From Pseudomonadota bacterium (GTDB taxonomy: Bacteria; Pseudomonadota; Gammaproteobacteria; Steroidobacterales; Steroidobacteraceae): a stretch of DNA of 64,000 nucleotides. How positions within the stretch are numbered: position 1 is the first letter of the stretch; each line of letters starts with the position of its first letter. Positions 29,589 through 38,553 of this stretch are shown here, one piece after another. Below the pieces are notes generated by a model. The model made no database searches. It saw only the letters and a list, made by a program, of their open reading frames with translations, and had not been told where the DNA came from. The stretch spans positions 1-64,000 of the forward strand of contig JADIZR010000010.1 of NCBI GenBank assembly GCA_016704655.1, written 5' to 3'. A program made the position numbers and the translations under genes.

Positions 29589-29654
29589 CTGACCGGTTGA
29601 ATCTGCCGGGCCGCTCCCGCCTAATGGCGGCCATTCGGACACAAAGGATCGGTC

Positions 29655-30515
29655 ATGAAACTGACATTCGCGCAGTCATTGTTGCTCGGCGTCGTCGCAT
29701 TGCAGGGGACCGCGGCATTTGCCGCGCCTGCGACGAACGACAAGGCTCTCCATGCGGCCGTCAATGGCGAATGGCGCACGGACGAGGCCAGGGCACGGGA
29801 CAAGTACCGTCACCCGATCGAATCGCTGACCTTCTGGGGCCTGCAGCCGGGCATGACGATCCTCGAGATCCAGCCGGGCTCGCAGTCATGGTGGACCGAC
29901 ATCCTCGCGCCTTACGCGAAAATGACCGGGGGTTCGTTCTATGCAACCGGCGCCGACCTGGCGAACCCGAAGCTGTCCGAAGGCGCTCGCAAGTCGCGCA
30001 GCAGTTTTGAGGCGCGCTACCTGGCCAAGCCGGAGCTGTATGGCGACGTACACATCCTGAACTGGGGCGAAGTGTCGACGACGCTGCCGGCCGAAAAGTT
30101 CGACTTCATCCTGACCGCGCGCTCGATCCACGGCTGGATGCAGGACGAACCGAACACCGTGCACGACACGTTCGTCGAGTTCCACAAGGCGCTGAAGCCG
30201 GGCGGCATCCTGGCCGTCGAACAGCATCGCGCCAAGGCCGGCACGACGCCGGAGAAGCCCGCCTCCGGCTACGTCACCGAGGCGTACGTGATCGAGCAGG
30301 CGCAGAAAGCCGGCTTCACGCTGGCCGGTAAGTCCGAGATCAACGCAAACCCGCAGGACACGACGGATCACCCGTTCGGCGTATGGACCCTGCCGCCAAA
30401 CCTGCGCTCGACTCCCTACGGTTCGGGCAAGGAAGAGGATCCGACCTTCGACAAGAGCAAGTACGCCGCGATCGGCGAGTCGGATCGGATGACGCTGAAG
30501 TTCGTGAAGAAGTGA
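29655..30515 (+). CDS. Exported class I SAM-methyltransferase-like protein, second copy
   Basis: Signal peptide of about 23 residues ending AAFAAP. The motif I region, LQPGMTILEIQPGSQSWWTD, lacks the Gly-rich loop of active methyltransferases. Later come FDFILTARSIHGW and the post-motif KPGGILAVEQHRAKAG. Length is 286 aa. Its layout matches the protein at 17935-18726, but identity is low, so the two are paralogs within one exported family. Substrate and activity unknown. The gene stops directly before a polypurine stretch and converges with the 2-oxoacid oxidoreductase operon. Confidence 0.82.
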   Translation: MKLTFAQSLLLGVVALQGTAAFAAPATNDKALHAAVNGEWRTDEARARDKYRHPIESLTFWGLQPGMTILEIQPGSQSWWTDILAPYAKMTGGSFYATGADLANPKLSEGARKSRSSFEARYLAKPELYGDVHILNWGEVSTTLPAEKFDFILTARSIHGWMQDEPNTVHDTFVEFHKALKPGGILAVEQHRAKAGTTPEKPASGYVTEAYVIEQAQKAGFTLAGKSEINANPQDTTDHPFGVWTLPPNLRSTPYGSGKEEDPTFDKSKYAAIGESDRMTLKFVKK

Positions 30516-30647
30516 GGGGAAGGGGAGGAAGGGGAGGAAGGATAGGAAGGATGGGAAGGATGGGAAGGATGGGAAGGCCAGAGTTCTTCTGACCCTTTCT
30601 TGACCTTCCTGCCTTTCTTATCCTTCCTGCCCTTCCTCCCTTTCCTA
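30516..30647. repeat. GGAAGG-type tandem repeat and its inverted pyrimidine partner (bidirectional terminator candidate)
   Basis: From 30516 to 30576 the + strand is almost only purine, built of GGAAGGGG and GGAAGGATG units. From 30593 to 30647 it is almost only pyrimidine, with CTTCC units. The second part is largely complementary to the first (for example AGGAAGG and GGAAGGAT blocks), so a stem of about 45 bp with mismatches can form. It lies between convergent genes and partly touches the stop at 30645. Confidence 0.8.
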
Positions 30648-32270
30648 GATCTCCTCCGGCTGAGTCCGGATCGCCCCGCAAGGACATTCGGACACGCACA
30701 GTCCGCAACCTTTGCAATAGTCGTAGTTGAACGCGTAGCGGTTGCCGGCGCCGAGTTTGATCACGGCGTTGTCAGGGCAGACGCCGTAGCAGTTGTCGCA
30801 CTCGAAGCAATTGCCGCAGCTCAGGCAGCGCCGTGCTTCGAATTGCGCGGTCGCGGGGTCGAACCCGCCGACCACTTCCTCGAACGTGGACTGCCGGCGC
30901 ACCATGTCCAGCACCGGACGCTGCGCTTTCGGCGCGTCCGAGTAATACCAGGTGTTCAACTTGTCAAACGATGCGAGCTCGGGGCGCGGCGGATGAGTCC
31001 ACGTTTCGCCGCGCAGCCAGGCGTCGATGTTGCGGGCGGCGAGCTTGCCATGGCCGATGCCGACCGTGACCGTGCGTTCGCCCGGCACCATGTCGCCGCC
31101 GGCGAAGATGCCAGGATGGCCCGTCATCATGTTCGCGTCGACCTTGACCACGCCGCCGTCGATCTCGAGGCCCGGCACACCTTCGAGCAGCGATAGATCC
31201 ACATCCTGACCGAGCGCGAGCACGACTGAGTCGGCTGCCAGCGTCTCGAACTCACCGGTCGGTTGCGCCATGCCTTTCTCGTCGAGCATCATTTTCTCGA
31301 CCGTGATCGACGATTCGCCGGCTTCGCGAATCGTCGACAGCCACTTCACCAGCACGCCTTCCTGCAACGCCTCTTCGAGCTCGGCGTCGTGTGCCGGCAT
31401 TTTTTCGCGTGTGCGCCGGTAGACGATCACCGATTCTTCTGCGCCGAGCCGCCTGGCGGTCCGTGCGACGTCGAGTGCGGTGTTGCCGCCGCCGTAAACT
31501 ACGACTCGGCGGCCGAGCAGGGGTCGCTCCTCGCCTTCCATGCTGCGCAGGACCTCGACCGCGTCGAGCATCCTGCCGGCGCTGCCGGCGGGCAGGTAAG
31601 CGCGCTTGGCGATGTGAGCACCCACGGCCAGGAACACTGCGTCGAAGTGACCTTCGCGCTTTGCCGCCAGCACGTCGTCCACTTTCGAGTTCAGCTCGAT
31701 CGACACGCCGAGCGTGACGATGCGCGCGATCTCGGCATCGAGCACCTCGCGCGGCAGACGGTACTTGGGTATGCCGAAGCGCATCATGCCGCCGGCGAGC
31801 GGACCGGCCTCGCGGATCGTCACGGTGTGGCCGACGCGCGCGAGCTGGTAAGCGGCAGACAGGCCTGAGGGCCCCGCGCCGACCACCAGTACCCGCATGC
31901 CGGTCGACTTGGCCGGTGGAGTGAACTTCCAGCCGTGCTTGAGCGCCTCGTCGCCGATGAAACGCTCGATCGCGTTGACGCCGACGCATTCGTCCAGTTG
32001 CGCGCGATTGCACGCCGTTTCGCAGGGGTGATAGCAGACGCGACCCATGCACGCGGGCAGCGGATTCGCCTCGGTGAGCAGTCGCCACGCTTTTTCATAG
32101 TCGCCGGATTCGGCGTGGAACAACCACCCCTGGATGTTCTCGCCCGACGGGCAAGCGTCGTTGCAGGGCGGCAGCCGGTCGACGTAGACGGGCCGCACCG
32201 TGCGCCACGAACCCGTGTGGTTGGCAAGGCTCGAGCCGGGGTCGAGCGTGATCGCAAACGGTTTCTTCAC
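30645..32270 (-). CDS. GltD/NfnB-like FAD NAD(P) oxidoreductase with C-terminal 2[4Fe-4S] ferredoxin domain
   Basis: Electron-transfer subunit linking ferredoxin-level electrons to NAD(P). The N-terminal iron-sulfur segment has cysteines in CNDACPSGENIQGW and CMGRVCYHPCETAC. The FAD-binding motif VVGAGPSGLSAAYQLAR and the NAD(P)-binding motif VYGGGNTALDVARTARRLG follow. The last 90 residues contain CLSCGNCFECDNCYGVCP and CKGCGLCVSECPCG, two clusters. Length is 541 aa. Its GTG start overlaps the porB stop (GTGA), so it belongs to the oxidoreductase complex, similar in layout to the NAD-coupled phenylglyoxylate and 2-oxoglutarate oxidoreductases of denitrifying bacteria. Confidence 0.88.
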   Translation of the reverse strand: MKKPFAITLDPGSSLANHTGSWRTVRPVYVDRLPPCNDACPSGENIQGWLFHAESGDYEKAWRLLTEANPLPACMGRVCYHPCETACNRAQLDECVGVNAIERFIGDEALKHGWKFTPPAKSTGMRVLVVGAGPSGLSAAYQLARVGHTVTIREAGPLAGGMMRFGIPKYRLPREVLDAEIARIVTLGVSIELNSKVDDVLAAKREGHFDAVFLAVGAHIAKRAYLPAGSAGRMLDAVEVLRSMEGEERPLLGRRVVVYGGGNTALDVARTARRLGAEESVIVYRRTREKMPAHDAELEEALQEGVLVKWLSTIREAGESSITVEKMMLDEKGMAQPTGEFETLAADSVVLALGQDVDLSLLEGVPGLEIDGGVVKVDANMMTGHPGIFAGGDMVPGERTVTVGIGHGKLAARNIDAWLRGETWTHPPRPELASFDKLNTWYYSDAPKAQRPVLDMVRRQSTFEEVVGGFDPATAQFEARRCLSCGNCFECDNCYGVCPDNAVIKLGAGNRYAFNYDYCKGCGLCVSECPCGAIRTQPEEI

Positions 32271-33274
32271 TGCGCGTCCTCCGCGGCGTCCACCAGGCCG
32301 AAGCGCTGGACGTTGCGATCCGCCAGTGCCTGGATTCTTGCGATGAGGTCTGCGTGTCCTGGTGGCTTGAACAGGTGCGCGAACCGGGATTGCGGCTTCA
32401 GGTAGTCCTCGACCGGCAACTGCCGCCGGAGCTTCGATACGTTCGTCACTTCACCGTGCTCGGCCTCGAAGACCGGAAACAACGCCGTTTCCTGCGCGAG
32501 TCGCGCCATCTTGATGGTCTCGGCGGAACCGTGACCCCAGCCCAGCGGGCAGGGCACGAGCACGTGGATGTAGCGCGCGCCGCGGAATTCCATCGCCCGC
32601 CGTACCTTGGCTTCGAGATCGCGCAGCTCGGCGACGGTCGCCGTCGCGACGTAGGGGATCTCGTGAGCCATGGCGATGAGTGGCAGGTTCTTGCCCTGGC
32701 CGAAACGCGCGCCGGTCGATTCACCGACCGGCATCGTCGTGTTCGTTCGTGCGGCTGGCGGCGTCGCCGACGAGCGCTGCACGCCCGTGTTCATGTACGC
32801 CTCGTTGTCGTAGCAGATGTAGAGCACGTCGTCGTTGCGTTCGAACATGCCCGACAGGCAGCCGAAGCCGATGTCGGTCGTCCCCCCATCGCCACCCTGC
32901 GCGACGACACGCACGTCGCGCTTGCCCTGCACTCGCAACGCCGCTGCGATGCCCGTGCCGACGGCGGCCGCATTGCCGAACAGCGAGTGAATCCAGGGAA
33001 TCTGCCACGACGTTTCGGGGTAGGGCGTGGAGAAGACCTCCAGGCAGCCGGTGGCATTGGCCGCCACGAGTTGCCGGTTCGTCGCCGCCATCGCGGCATC
33101 GATGGCATAGCGCGCGCCGAGCGCTTCGCCGCACCCCTGGCATGCGCGGTGTCCTGAATTGAGCGAGTTGGTGCGCTCGCGTCCTGATTGCACGGAGCGC
33201 TGTGCTTCCGGCAGCAGCCGGTTGCCGACGGTGAAGGTGCCGGTCTGGTAGAAGCGAATGGGTTGGTAGCTCAT
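32267..33274 (-). CDS. porB: 2-oxoacid:acceptor oxidoreductase, beta (TPP-binding) subunit
   Basis: Binds thiamine diphosphate and an iron-sulfur cluster and decarboxylates the 2-oxoacid to an acyl-CoA. The TPP motif is GGDGGTTDIGFGCL, ending in YDNEAYMNTG with the metal-binding Asn. Cluster cysteines include ACQGCGEALG and TGCLEVF. The long segment SSATPPAARTNTTMPVG is typical of pyruvate-type enzymes; 335 aa is the normal beta length. It is the third gene of the operon, 10 nt after porA. Substrate could be pyruvate, phenylglyoxylate or a branched oxoacid. Confidence 0.9.
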   Translation of the reverse strand: MSYQPIRFYQTGTFTVGNRLLPEAQRSVQSGRERTNSLNSGHRACQGCGEALGARYAIDAAMAATNRQLVAANATGCLEVFSTPYPETSWQIPWIHSLFGNAAAVGTGIAAALRVQGKRDVRVVAQGGDGGTTDIGFGCLSGMFERNDDVLYICYDNEAYMNTGVQRSSATPPAARTNTTMPVGESTGARFGQGKNLPLIAMAHEIPYVATATVAELRDLEAKVRRAMEFRGARYIHVLVPCPLGWGHGSAETIKMARLAQETALFPVFEAEHGEVTNVSKLRRQLPVEDYLKPQSRFAHLFKPPGHADLIARIQALADRNVQRFGLVDAAEDAQ

Positions 33275-33284
33275 GCGTTACGCC

Positions 33285-34538
33285 TCATCCGAGCTTCGCG
33301 GCGACGACGCCGAGGTCCTTGAGGATGCCTTCAGCGATCGGCCCCGAGCGGCGCTGGACGCGCTCGCGTTCCAGCACGCGGTCGACCAGTGCCCGATCGA
33401 GATCGAGGAACGTGAGCGGCTCGAGCGAATCGGCCAGCGCCTGCTCGAACACGCGCCGCAGTGAACCGCGCGTGATCGATCGACCGCCGAGGCCGGCGAT
33501 CACCGTGTGTACGCGATCCGGCGAGCCAGAGAACGACGCCGAAACGTTGTTGCCGACAATGCCGCCCATGCCTACCGCCAGGCTTTTCTCCAGCACGACC
33601 ACACGCTTCGCCTGTTGCAGCGAGTTACGTACCGCGGCGGCCGGCCACGGCCGGAAGCACGTGATGCCGAGCACGCCGATCTTGAGTCCCTCGTCACGCA
33701 TCATGTCGACCGTGTCCTTGATGGTGCCCAGCACGGACCCGAGGGCGACGACGATCACGTCGGCGTCGCTGGTGCGGTATTCGTGCACGAGCCCGCCGCT
33801 GGGACGGCCGAACACGCGGCGGAATTCGTCCGCCCATGCGGGGATCAGTTCCAGTGCCTGCTGCTGCTTGGCGTGCGCTAGGTAGCGCACCTCCATGAAC
33901 GCTTCGGGCCCTACCATGGCGCCGATCGAGACGGGATCCGCGGGATCTAGCACCTGTCGCGGCTCGTACGGCGGCAGGTACGAATCCACCTGTGCCTGTG
34001 TCGGCATGTCCACGCGTTCGTAGGCGTGCGTCAGGATGAAGCCGTCCATGCACACCATGACCGGCAGCGAGAGTTCTTCCGCGAGCCGGAAGGCCTGGAT
34101 GTGCAGGTCGAGCGCTTCCTGATTGTCCTCGGCGAACAACTGCAGCCAGCCGCAATCGCGCTGGCTGAGCGCGTCGGTGTGGTCGTTCCAGATGTTGATC
34201 GGCGCGCCGATCGCGCGGTTCGCCACCGTCATCACGATCGGCAGGCCGAGGCCCGCCGCGTTGTAGACCGCTTCGGCCATGAACAACAGTCCCTGGCTTG
34301 CCGTCGCCGTGTAGGCGCGAGCTCCAGTCGCCGAAGCGCCGATCGCCACGGACATGGCCGCGAACTCCGACTCGACGTTGATGAACTCGCACGGCGCCAG
34401 TTCGCCGGCATCCACGCGCCGGCCGAGCGCCTCGACGATGTGGGTCTGCGGTGAGATCGGGTAGGCGCAGATGACCTGCGGACGGCAAAGCGCGATGGCT
34501 TCCGCGACCGCGGCCGAACCTTCAACCTGTTTCAGCAC
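33285..34538 (-). CDS. porA: 2-oxoacid:acceptor oxidoreductase, alpha subunit
   Basis: Pyrimidine-binding and CoA-binding domains. The N-terminus MLKQVEGSAAVAEAIALCRP leads to the conserved YPISPQTHIVE and the family segment FINVESEFAAMSVAIGAS. The central GLPIVMTVANRAIGAPINIWNDH contacts the substrate, and PPYEPRQVLDP lies before the hinge. The C-terminal domain has VVVALGSVLGTIKDTVD. Length is 417 aa. GTG start at 34538 overlaps the gamma gene by 17 nt, so the two are coupled. Confidence 0.92.
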   Translation of the reverse strand: MLKQVEGSAAVAEAIALCRPQVICAYPISPQTHIVEALGRRVDAGELAPCEFINVESEFAAMSVAIGASATGARAYTATASQGLLFMAEAVYNAAGLGLPIVMTVANRAIGAPINIWNDHTDALSQRDCGWLQLFAEDNQEALDLHIQAFRLAEELSLPVMVCMDGFILTHAYERVDMPTQAQVDSYLPPYEPRQVLDPADPVSIGAMVGPEAFMEVRYLAHAKQQQALELIPAWADEFRRVFGRPSGGLVHEYRTSDADVIVVALGSVLGTIKDTVDMMRDEGLKIGVLGITCFRPWPAAAVRNSLQQAKRVVVLEKSLAVGMGGIVGNNVSASFSGSPDRVHTVIAGLGGRSITRGSLRRVFEQALADSLEPLTFLDLDRALVDRVLERERVQRRSGPIAEGILKDLGVVAAKLG

Positions 34539-35115
34539 CGGCGGCCTCCTTCTTCAGTTGGCGCTGCACGAACTCATAGGCTTCAGTGGCCGCGGCGACG
34601 TTGCTGGCCGCGACTTTTGGTGGGAATTTTTCGCCGATGGCGGCGGCGACCGACTCGAGCGAGACGCGACCGGTCAGCGCAGCAAAGCCGCCGAGCAGCG
34701 AAGCGTTCGGCAGCGGGCGACCGACGTGGCGCATGGCGATTTCCGTGGCCGGCACCGTGCAGAGGTGTGCTGCGCTGAATTTCTGCGCGAATTCGGCGAG
34801 GCCGAGATCCGCGAAAGTCCGCGCGGTATTGATCAATATGTAGCCACCGGGCTGGAGGCCGCCAAAGACGTCGACCTGGTGGAGCAGGGTGGGGTCCTGG
34901 ATGATCAGCGCGTCGGGGGCGAGGATGGGCTCGCGCAGCCGGATCGGGCGGTTGTCGATGCGACAGAAGGCGACCACCGGCGCGCCGGTCCGCTCTGAGC
35001 CGAAGCTCGGGAAAGCCTGTGAGTGCCGATCCTCGCGGAACGCTGCCACCGAGAGCAACTCGGCCGCCGTCACCACGCCCTGGCCGCCCCGGCCGTGAAT
35101 CCTGATCTGGAACAT
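34522..35115 (-). CDS. porG: 2-oxoacid:acceptor oxidoreductase, gamma subunit
   Basis: First gene of the oxidoreductase operon. The gamma domain starts MFQIRIHGRGGQGVVTAAEL and has AFPSFGSERTGAPVVAF, both diagnostic. It ends with EAYEFVQRQLKKE. Length is 197 aa, the standard size. ATG 35115 has GGAGGAAC directly before it, an excellent ribosome site. The order gamma-alpha-beta-flavin subunit, with no separate delta ferredoxin, is explained by the ferredoxin domain fused to the flavoprotein. The 180 nt to the divergent DUF885 gene hold a perfect GC palindrome at 35131-35144. Confidence 0.9.
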   Translation of the reverse strand: MFQIRIHGRGGQGVVTAAELLSVAAFREDRHSQAFPSFGSERTGAPVVAFCRIDNRPIRLREPILAPDALIIQDPTLLHQVDVFGGLQPGGYILINTARTFADLGLAEFAQKFSAAHLCTVPATEIAMRHVGRPLPNASLLGGFAALTGRVSLESVAAAIGEKFPPKVAASNVAAATEAYEFVQRQLKKEAAGAETG

Positions 35116-35130
35116 GTTCCTCCCCGCCCG

Positions 35131-35144
35131 TCCCGGGCCCGGGA
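35131..35144. promoter_or_regulatory. 14-nt GC palindrome in the divergent region of porG and DUF885 gene
   Basis: TCCCGGGCCCGGGA is self-complementary and lies 16 nt upstream of the porG start. It is a candidate operator or a short RNA hairpin in the leader. In GC-rich DNA such a palindrome could be chance. I see nothing else firm in 35116-35295. Confidence 0.25.
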
Positions 35145-35295
35145 ACGACCATGCCCCGGAACGGTCGAATTGGACATCGTGTATGTCACGGATGGGGTGG
35201 TCGCAACCGCGCAAAATTGCGAAACTGCGGCCCCACATCGGGCGAACCGGTTGCCTCCGGTCCGCCCATTCCCTGACCCACTTGCGGAAGATCTC

Positions 35296-37110
35296 ATGAC
35301 CAGAGCGTCCCGGTTCGTGCTGCTTGCGTTCTCCCTGCTCCTGGCTGGCCTGGCTGTCACGCCCGCGGGCGTGCTGGCAGCTGCCGCGCCGGCTGCTGTC
35401 GACCGCGCGCAGTCAGAGTCGCAGAAGCTCCATACGATCTTCGACGAGTACTTCGAGGAGTACCTGCAGCAGAACCCGATCCTGGCGACTTCAATCGGCG
35501 ATCCGCGCTACAACGACCGTTTTGTCGTCGGCATCAGCCCGGCCGCCATCGCCGCCGAGGAAAAGCTGCATCGCGAGTACCTCGCACGTCTGCAGACTGT
35601 CGACCGCGCCGCGCTGCCGGTCGCCGACCAGTTGTCGTTCGACATTTTCAAGACCGGTCGCGAGCGCGAAATCGAGGGCTTCGAGTTCCCGGACGAGCTG
35701 ATTCCGCTCAACCAGTTCTATTCGACGCCGAACAGCTTCGCGCAACTGGGCTCCGGCAACGGCATGCAGCCGTTCAAGACGGTGCAGGACTACGACAATT
35801 TCCTCAAGCGCCTCGATGGCTTCGTCGCCTGGACCGACCAGGCCATCGTCAACATGAAGCAAGGCGTGCAGCGCGGCTACACGCTGCCGAAGGTACTCGC
35901 GGAGCGCACGGTGCCGCAGCTCGAAGCGCACATCGTCGCCAGGCCCGAGGAGTCGCTGTACTGGGGGCCGATCGCGAAGATGCCGGCGGACTTTTCCGCG
36001 GCCGACCGCGAGCGCCTGACCGGGGCTTATCGCGCAGCGATCGAGACCAAGGTCGTCCCCGCGTATCGTAGGCTCCGCGATTACATGCGCGACGAATACC
36101 TGCCGAAGACGCGCCTCAGCGACGGCATGGAAGGCCTGCCGAACGGCAAGGCCTGGTATGCCTACAACGTCAAGCGCGTCACTACGACGGACTACACGCC
36201 GGAGCAGATCCACCAGATCGGCCTCGATGAAGTGAAGCGCATTCACGGCGAGATGGAGGCCGTGATGAAGCAGGTGGGCTTCAAGGGCACGCGCAACGAG
36301 TTCTTCAAGCACCTCAACACCGATCCGCAGTTCTTCTTCGACCACCGCGAAGACCTGATTGCCGGCTACGACGCGATCCGCAAGCGCGTGAACCCGCGGC
36401 TGCCGCAGCTGTTCGAGACCCTGCCGAGGGCCGACTACGAAGTGCGCGCCGTCGAGCCGTTCCGCGAGAAGAGCGCGGCCGGCGGCCAGTACCAGGCTGC
36501 AAACGAGGACGGCACGCGTCCCGGTATCTTCTACGCCAACGCCTACGACCTGCGCGCCCGCCCGAAGTGGGCGATGGAGGCGCTGTCGCTGCACGAGGCC
36601 AACCCGGGCCACCATTTCCAGATCTCGATCCAGCGCGAGCAGCAGGGCCTGCCGAAGTTCCGCCGGTTCGGCGGCTACACCGCCTTCAGCGAGGGCTGGG
36701 CCCTGTACGCCGAATCGCTGGGCCAGGCACTTGGCATGTACACCGATCCGTACCAGTACTTCGGCGCCCTCGAAGCCGAACTGTGGCGCGCCATCCGCCT
36801 CGTCGTCGATACGGGCCTGCACTCGAAGGGCTGGACCCGTGAGCAGGTGCTCGAATACATGGACGCGAACAGCTCCGCGGCCGAGGCGCGCCGCGTCTCC
36901 GAGACTGAGCGCTACATGGCAATCCCGGGCCAGGCGCTGGCGTACAAGATCGGCCAGCTCAAGCTCAGCGAGCTGCGCGCGCGCGCAGAGCAGGAGCTCG
37001 GACCGAAGTTCGACGTCCGCAAGTTCCACACGGCCGTGCTCATGGACGGCGCGCTGCCGCTCGACGTGCTCGAAGCCAAGGTTGACCGCTGGATCGCGAG
37101 CCAGCGTTGA
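35296..37110 (+). CDS. DUF885 family exported zinc carboxypeptidase-like protein
   Basis: ATG 35296 opens a signal peptide of about 30 residues ending AAAAP. The zinc-binding motif of this family, HEANPGHH, is present in ALSLHEANPGHHFQISIQ, with the downstream Glu region FSEGWALYAESL. Length is 604 aa, normal for DUF885. Relatives are thought to be dipeptidyl or oligopeptide carboxypeptidases. The gene leads a four-gene unit with two M16 peptidase subunits and an NAD(P)-binding protein. The open frame continues upstream to 35023 but that stretch is antisense to porG and not coding. Confidence 0.88.
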   Translation: MTRASRFVLLAFSLLLAGLAVTPAGVLAAAAPAAVDRAQSESQKLHTIFDEYFEEYLQQNPILATSIGDPRYNDRFVVGISPAAIAAEEKLHREYLARLQTVDRAALPVADQLSFDIFKTGREREIEGFEFPDELIPLNQFYSTPNSFAQLGSGNGMQPFKTVQDYDNFLKRLDGFVAWTDQAIVNMKQGVQRGYTLPKVLAERTVPQLEAHIVARPEESLYWGPIAKMPADFSAADRERLTGAYRAAIETKVVPAYRRLRDYMRDEYLPKTRLSDGMEGLPNGKAWYAYNVKRVTTTDYTPEQIHQIGLDEVKRIHGEMEAVMKQVGFKGTRNEFFKHLNTDPQFFFDHREDLIAGYDAIRKRVNPRLPQLFETLPRADYEVRAVEPFREKSAAGGQYQAANEDGTRPGIFYANAYDLRARPKWAMEALSLHEANPGHHFQISIQREQQGLPKFRRFGGYTAFSEGWALYAESLGQALGMYTDPYQYFGALEAELWRAIRLVVDTGLHSKGWTREQVLEYMDANSSAAEARRVSETERYMAIPGQALAYKIGQLKLSELRARAEQELGPKFDVRKFHTAVLMDGALPLDVLEAKVDRWIASQR

Positions 37111-37127
37111 GAACAGGGAGCGATCGA

Positions 37128-38553
37128 GTGCGCAGAATCCTTGGAGCTGGCCGTGACTTTCGTGGAGCCTCGCCGGCGGCCAAGGCATGGCGCGCGACCG
37201 CAATCGCGTTCGGGCTGACCTTCGGTGCCTTCACGCAAGCGGCGGCCCCCGAAGTCCCCGGCGCCAGCCAGATCGTGACCCGCACGCTGCCGAACGGCAT
37301 GAAGCTCGTGGTCTGGCCCGACAAGGACATCCCGAACGTCGCGATGTACACGTGGTACCGCGTCGGCAGCCGCAACGAGCGGCCGGGCATCACGGGCATC
37401 TCGCACTTCTTCGAACACATGATGTTCAACGGCACGAAGACCCGGGCGCCCGGTGAATTCGACCGCATCATGGAGGGCAGTGGCGGTTCGAACAACGCTT
37501 ACACCAGCTCCGACGTCACCGTGTACCAGAACTGGTTTCCCAGCTCGGTCACGAGCCTGATCTTCGACCTCGAGTCGGATCGCATGCGCAATCTCGACTT
37601 CGACGCCGAAAAGGTCGAGAGCGAGCGCGGGGTGGTGTTTTCCGAGCGCCGCTCGTCGGTCGACAACGACAACTTCGGCACGTTGATCGAGCAGATGCAG
37701 GCGACCGCCTTCGTCGCACACCCGTACCAGATACCAGTCATCGGCTGGCCTTCCGACATCGAAGGCTGGAAGGTCGCGGACCTGCAGGACTATTACCGCC
37801 AGTATTACGCGCCCAACAACGCGGTGATCTTCATCGTGGGCGACGTCGATCCCGAGGCGGTGTTCAAGCTGGCCGACCAGTACCTGGCCGGCATTCCGGC
37901 GCAGCCCGCGCCGCCCGCCGTCACGACGAAGGAGCCACCGCAGCTCGGCGAACGCCGTCTGCGTATCGAGCGCGACGCCCAGACGCCTTTGCTTGCCATG
38001 GCATGGCACACGGCCGCGGAGTCCGCGCGCGAGGCGCGAGTGATGGAGGTGCTGCTTGTCGATCCTCGGGGATGGCGACTCGTCGCGGCTCTACCAGCGA
38101 CTGGTCGAGAAGGAGCAGGCCGCAGTCGACGTCGGCACGCAGTTCGACGCCGGTTTCGACCCTGGCCTTGCCTGGGTCTATGCGGTCGTGCCGCCGGGGG
38201 GCGACGTGACTCGCACCGAGCAGCTGATCGACGAAGAGATTGCGCGACTCGCGCAGGAAGGCCCGACGCCGGTGGAAATCACCAAGGCCCGCAACCAGGC
38301 GCTGGTCGGTTTCTGGCGCGGGCTCGAGACCATCAGCGGCAAGGCGCAGGCACTCGGCCAGTACGAAGTCTTTCATGGCGACTACCGCAAGCTTTTCGGC
38401 GCACCGGCCGAGTACGAGAGCATCACCGCGGAGGACGTGAAGAACGCAGCGACCACGGTGCTGCGCCGCGAAAACCGCACGGTCGGCGTGCTCGAACCCA
38501 AGGTCGAGCCTAGCGTCACGCCGCAGGCGCCGGCCACGGCAGGTGCGACGTGA
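37128..38553 (+). pseudogene. Exported M16 zinc metallopeptidase (catalytic subunit), +1 frameshift
   Basis: GTG 37128 follows AGGGAG by 7 nt. A signal peptide and the zinc motif HFFEH (in GISHFFEHMMFNGTKTRAPG) are intact. The frame is lost at 38056-38057, where CTGCTTGTCG has one T more than the expected CTGCTGTCG. The protein then continues in the next frame with SILGDGDSSRLYQRLVEKEQ up to 38553. Without the extra T it would have about 475 residues and look fully active. It overlaps the partner gene at 38550 as GTGA. Either an indel error or a natural break. Confidence 0.85.
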
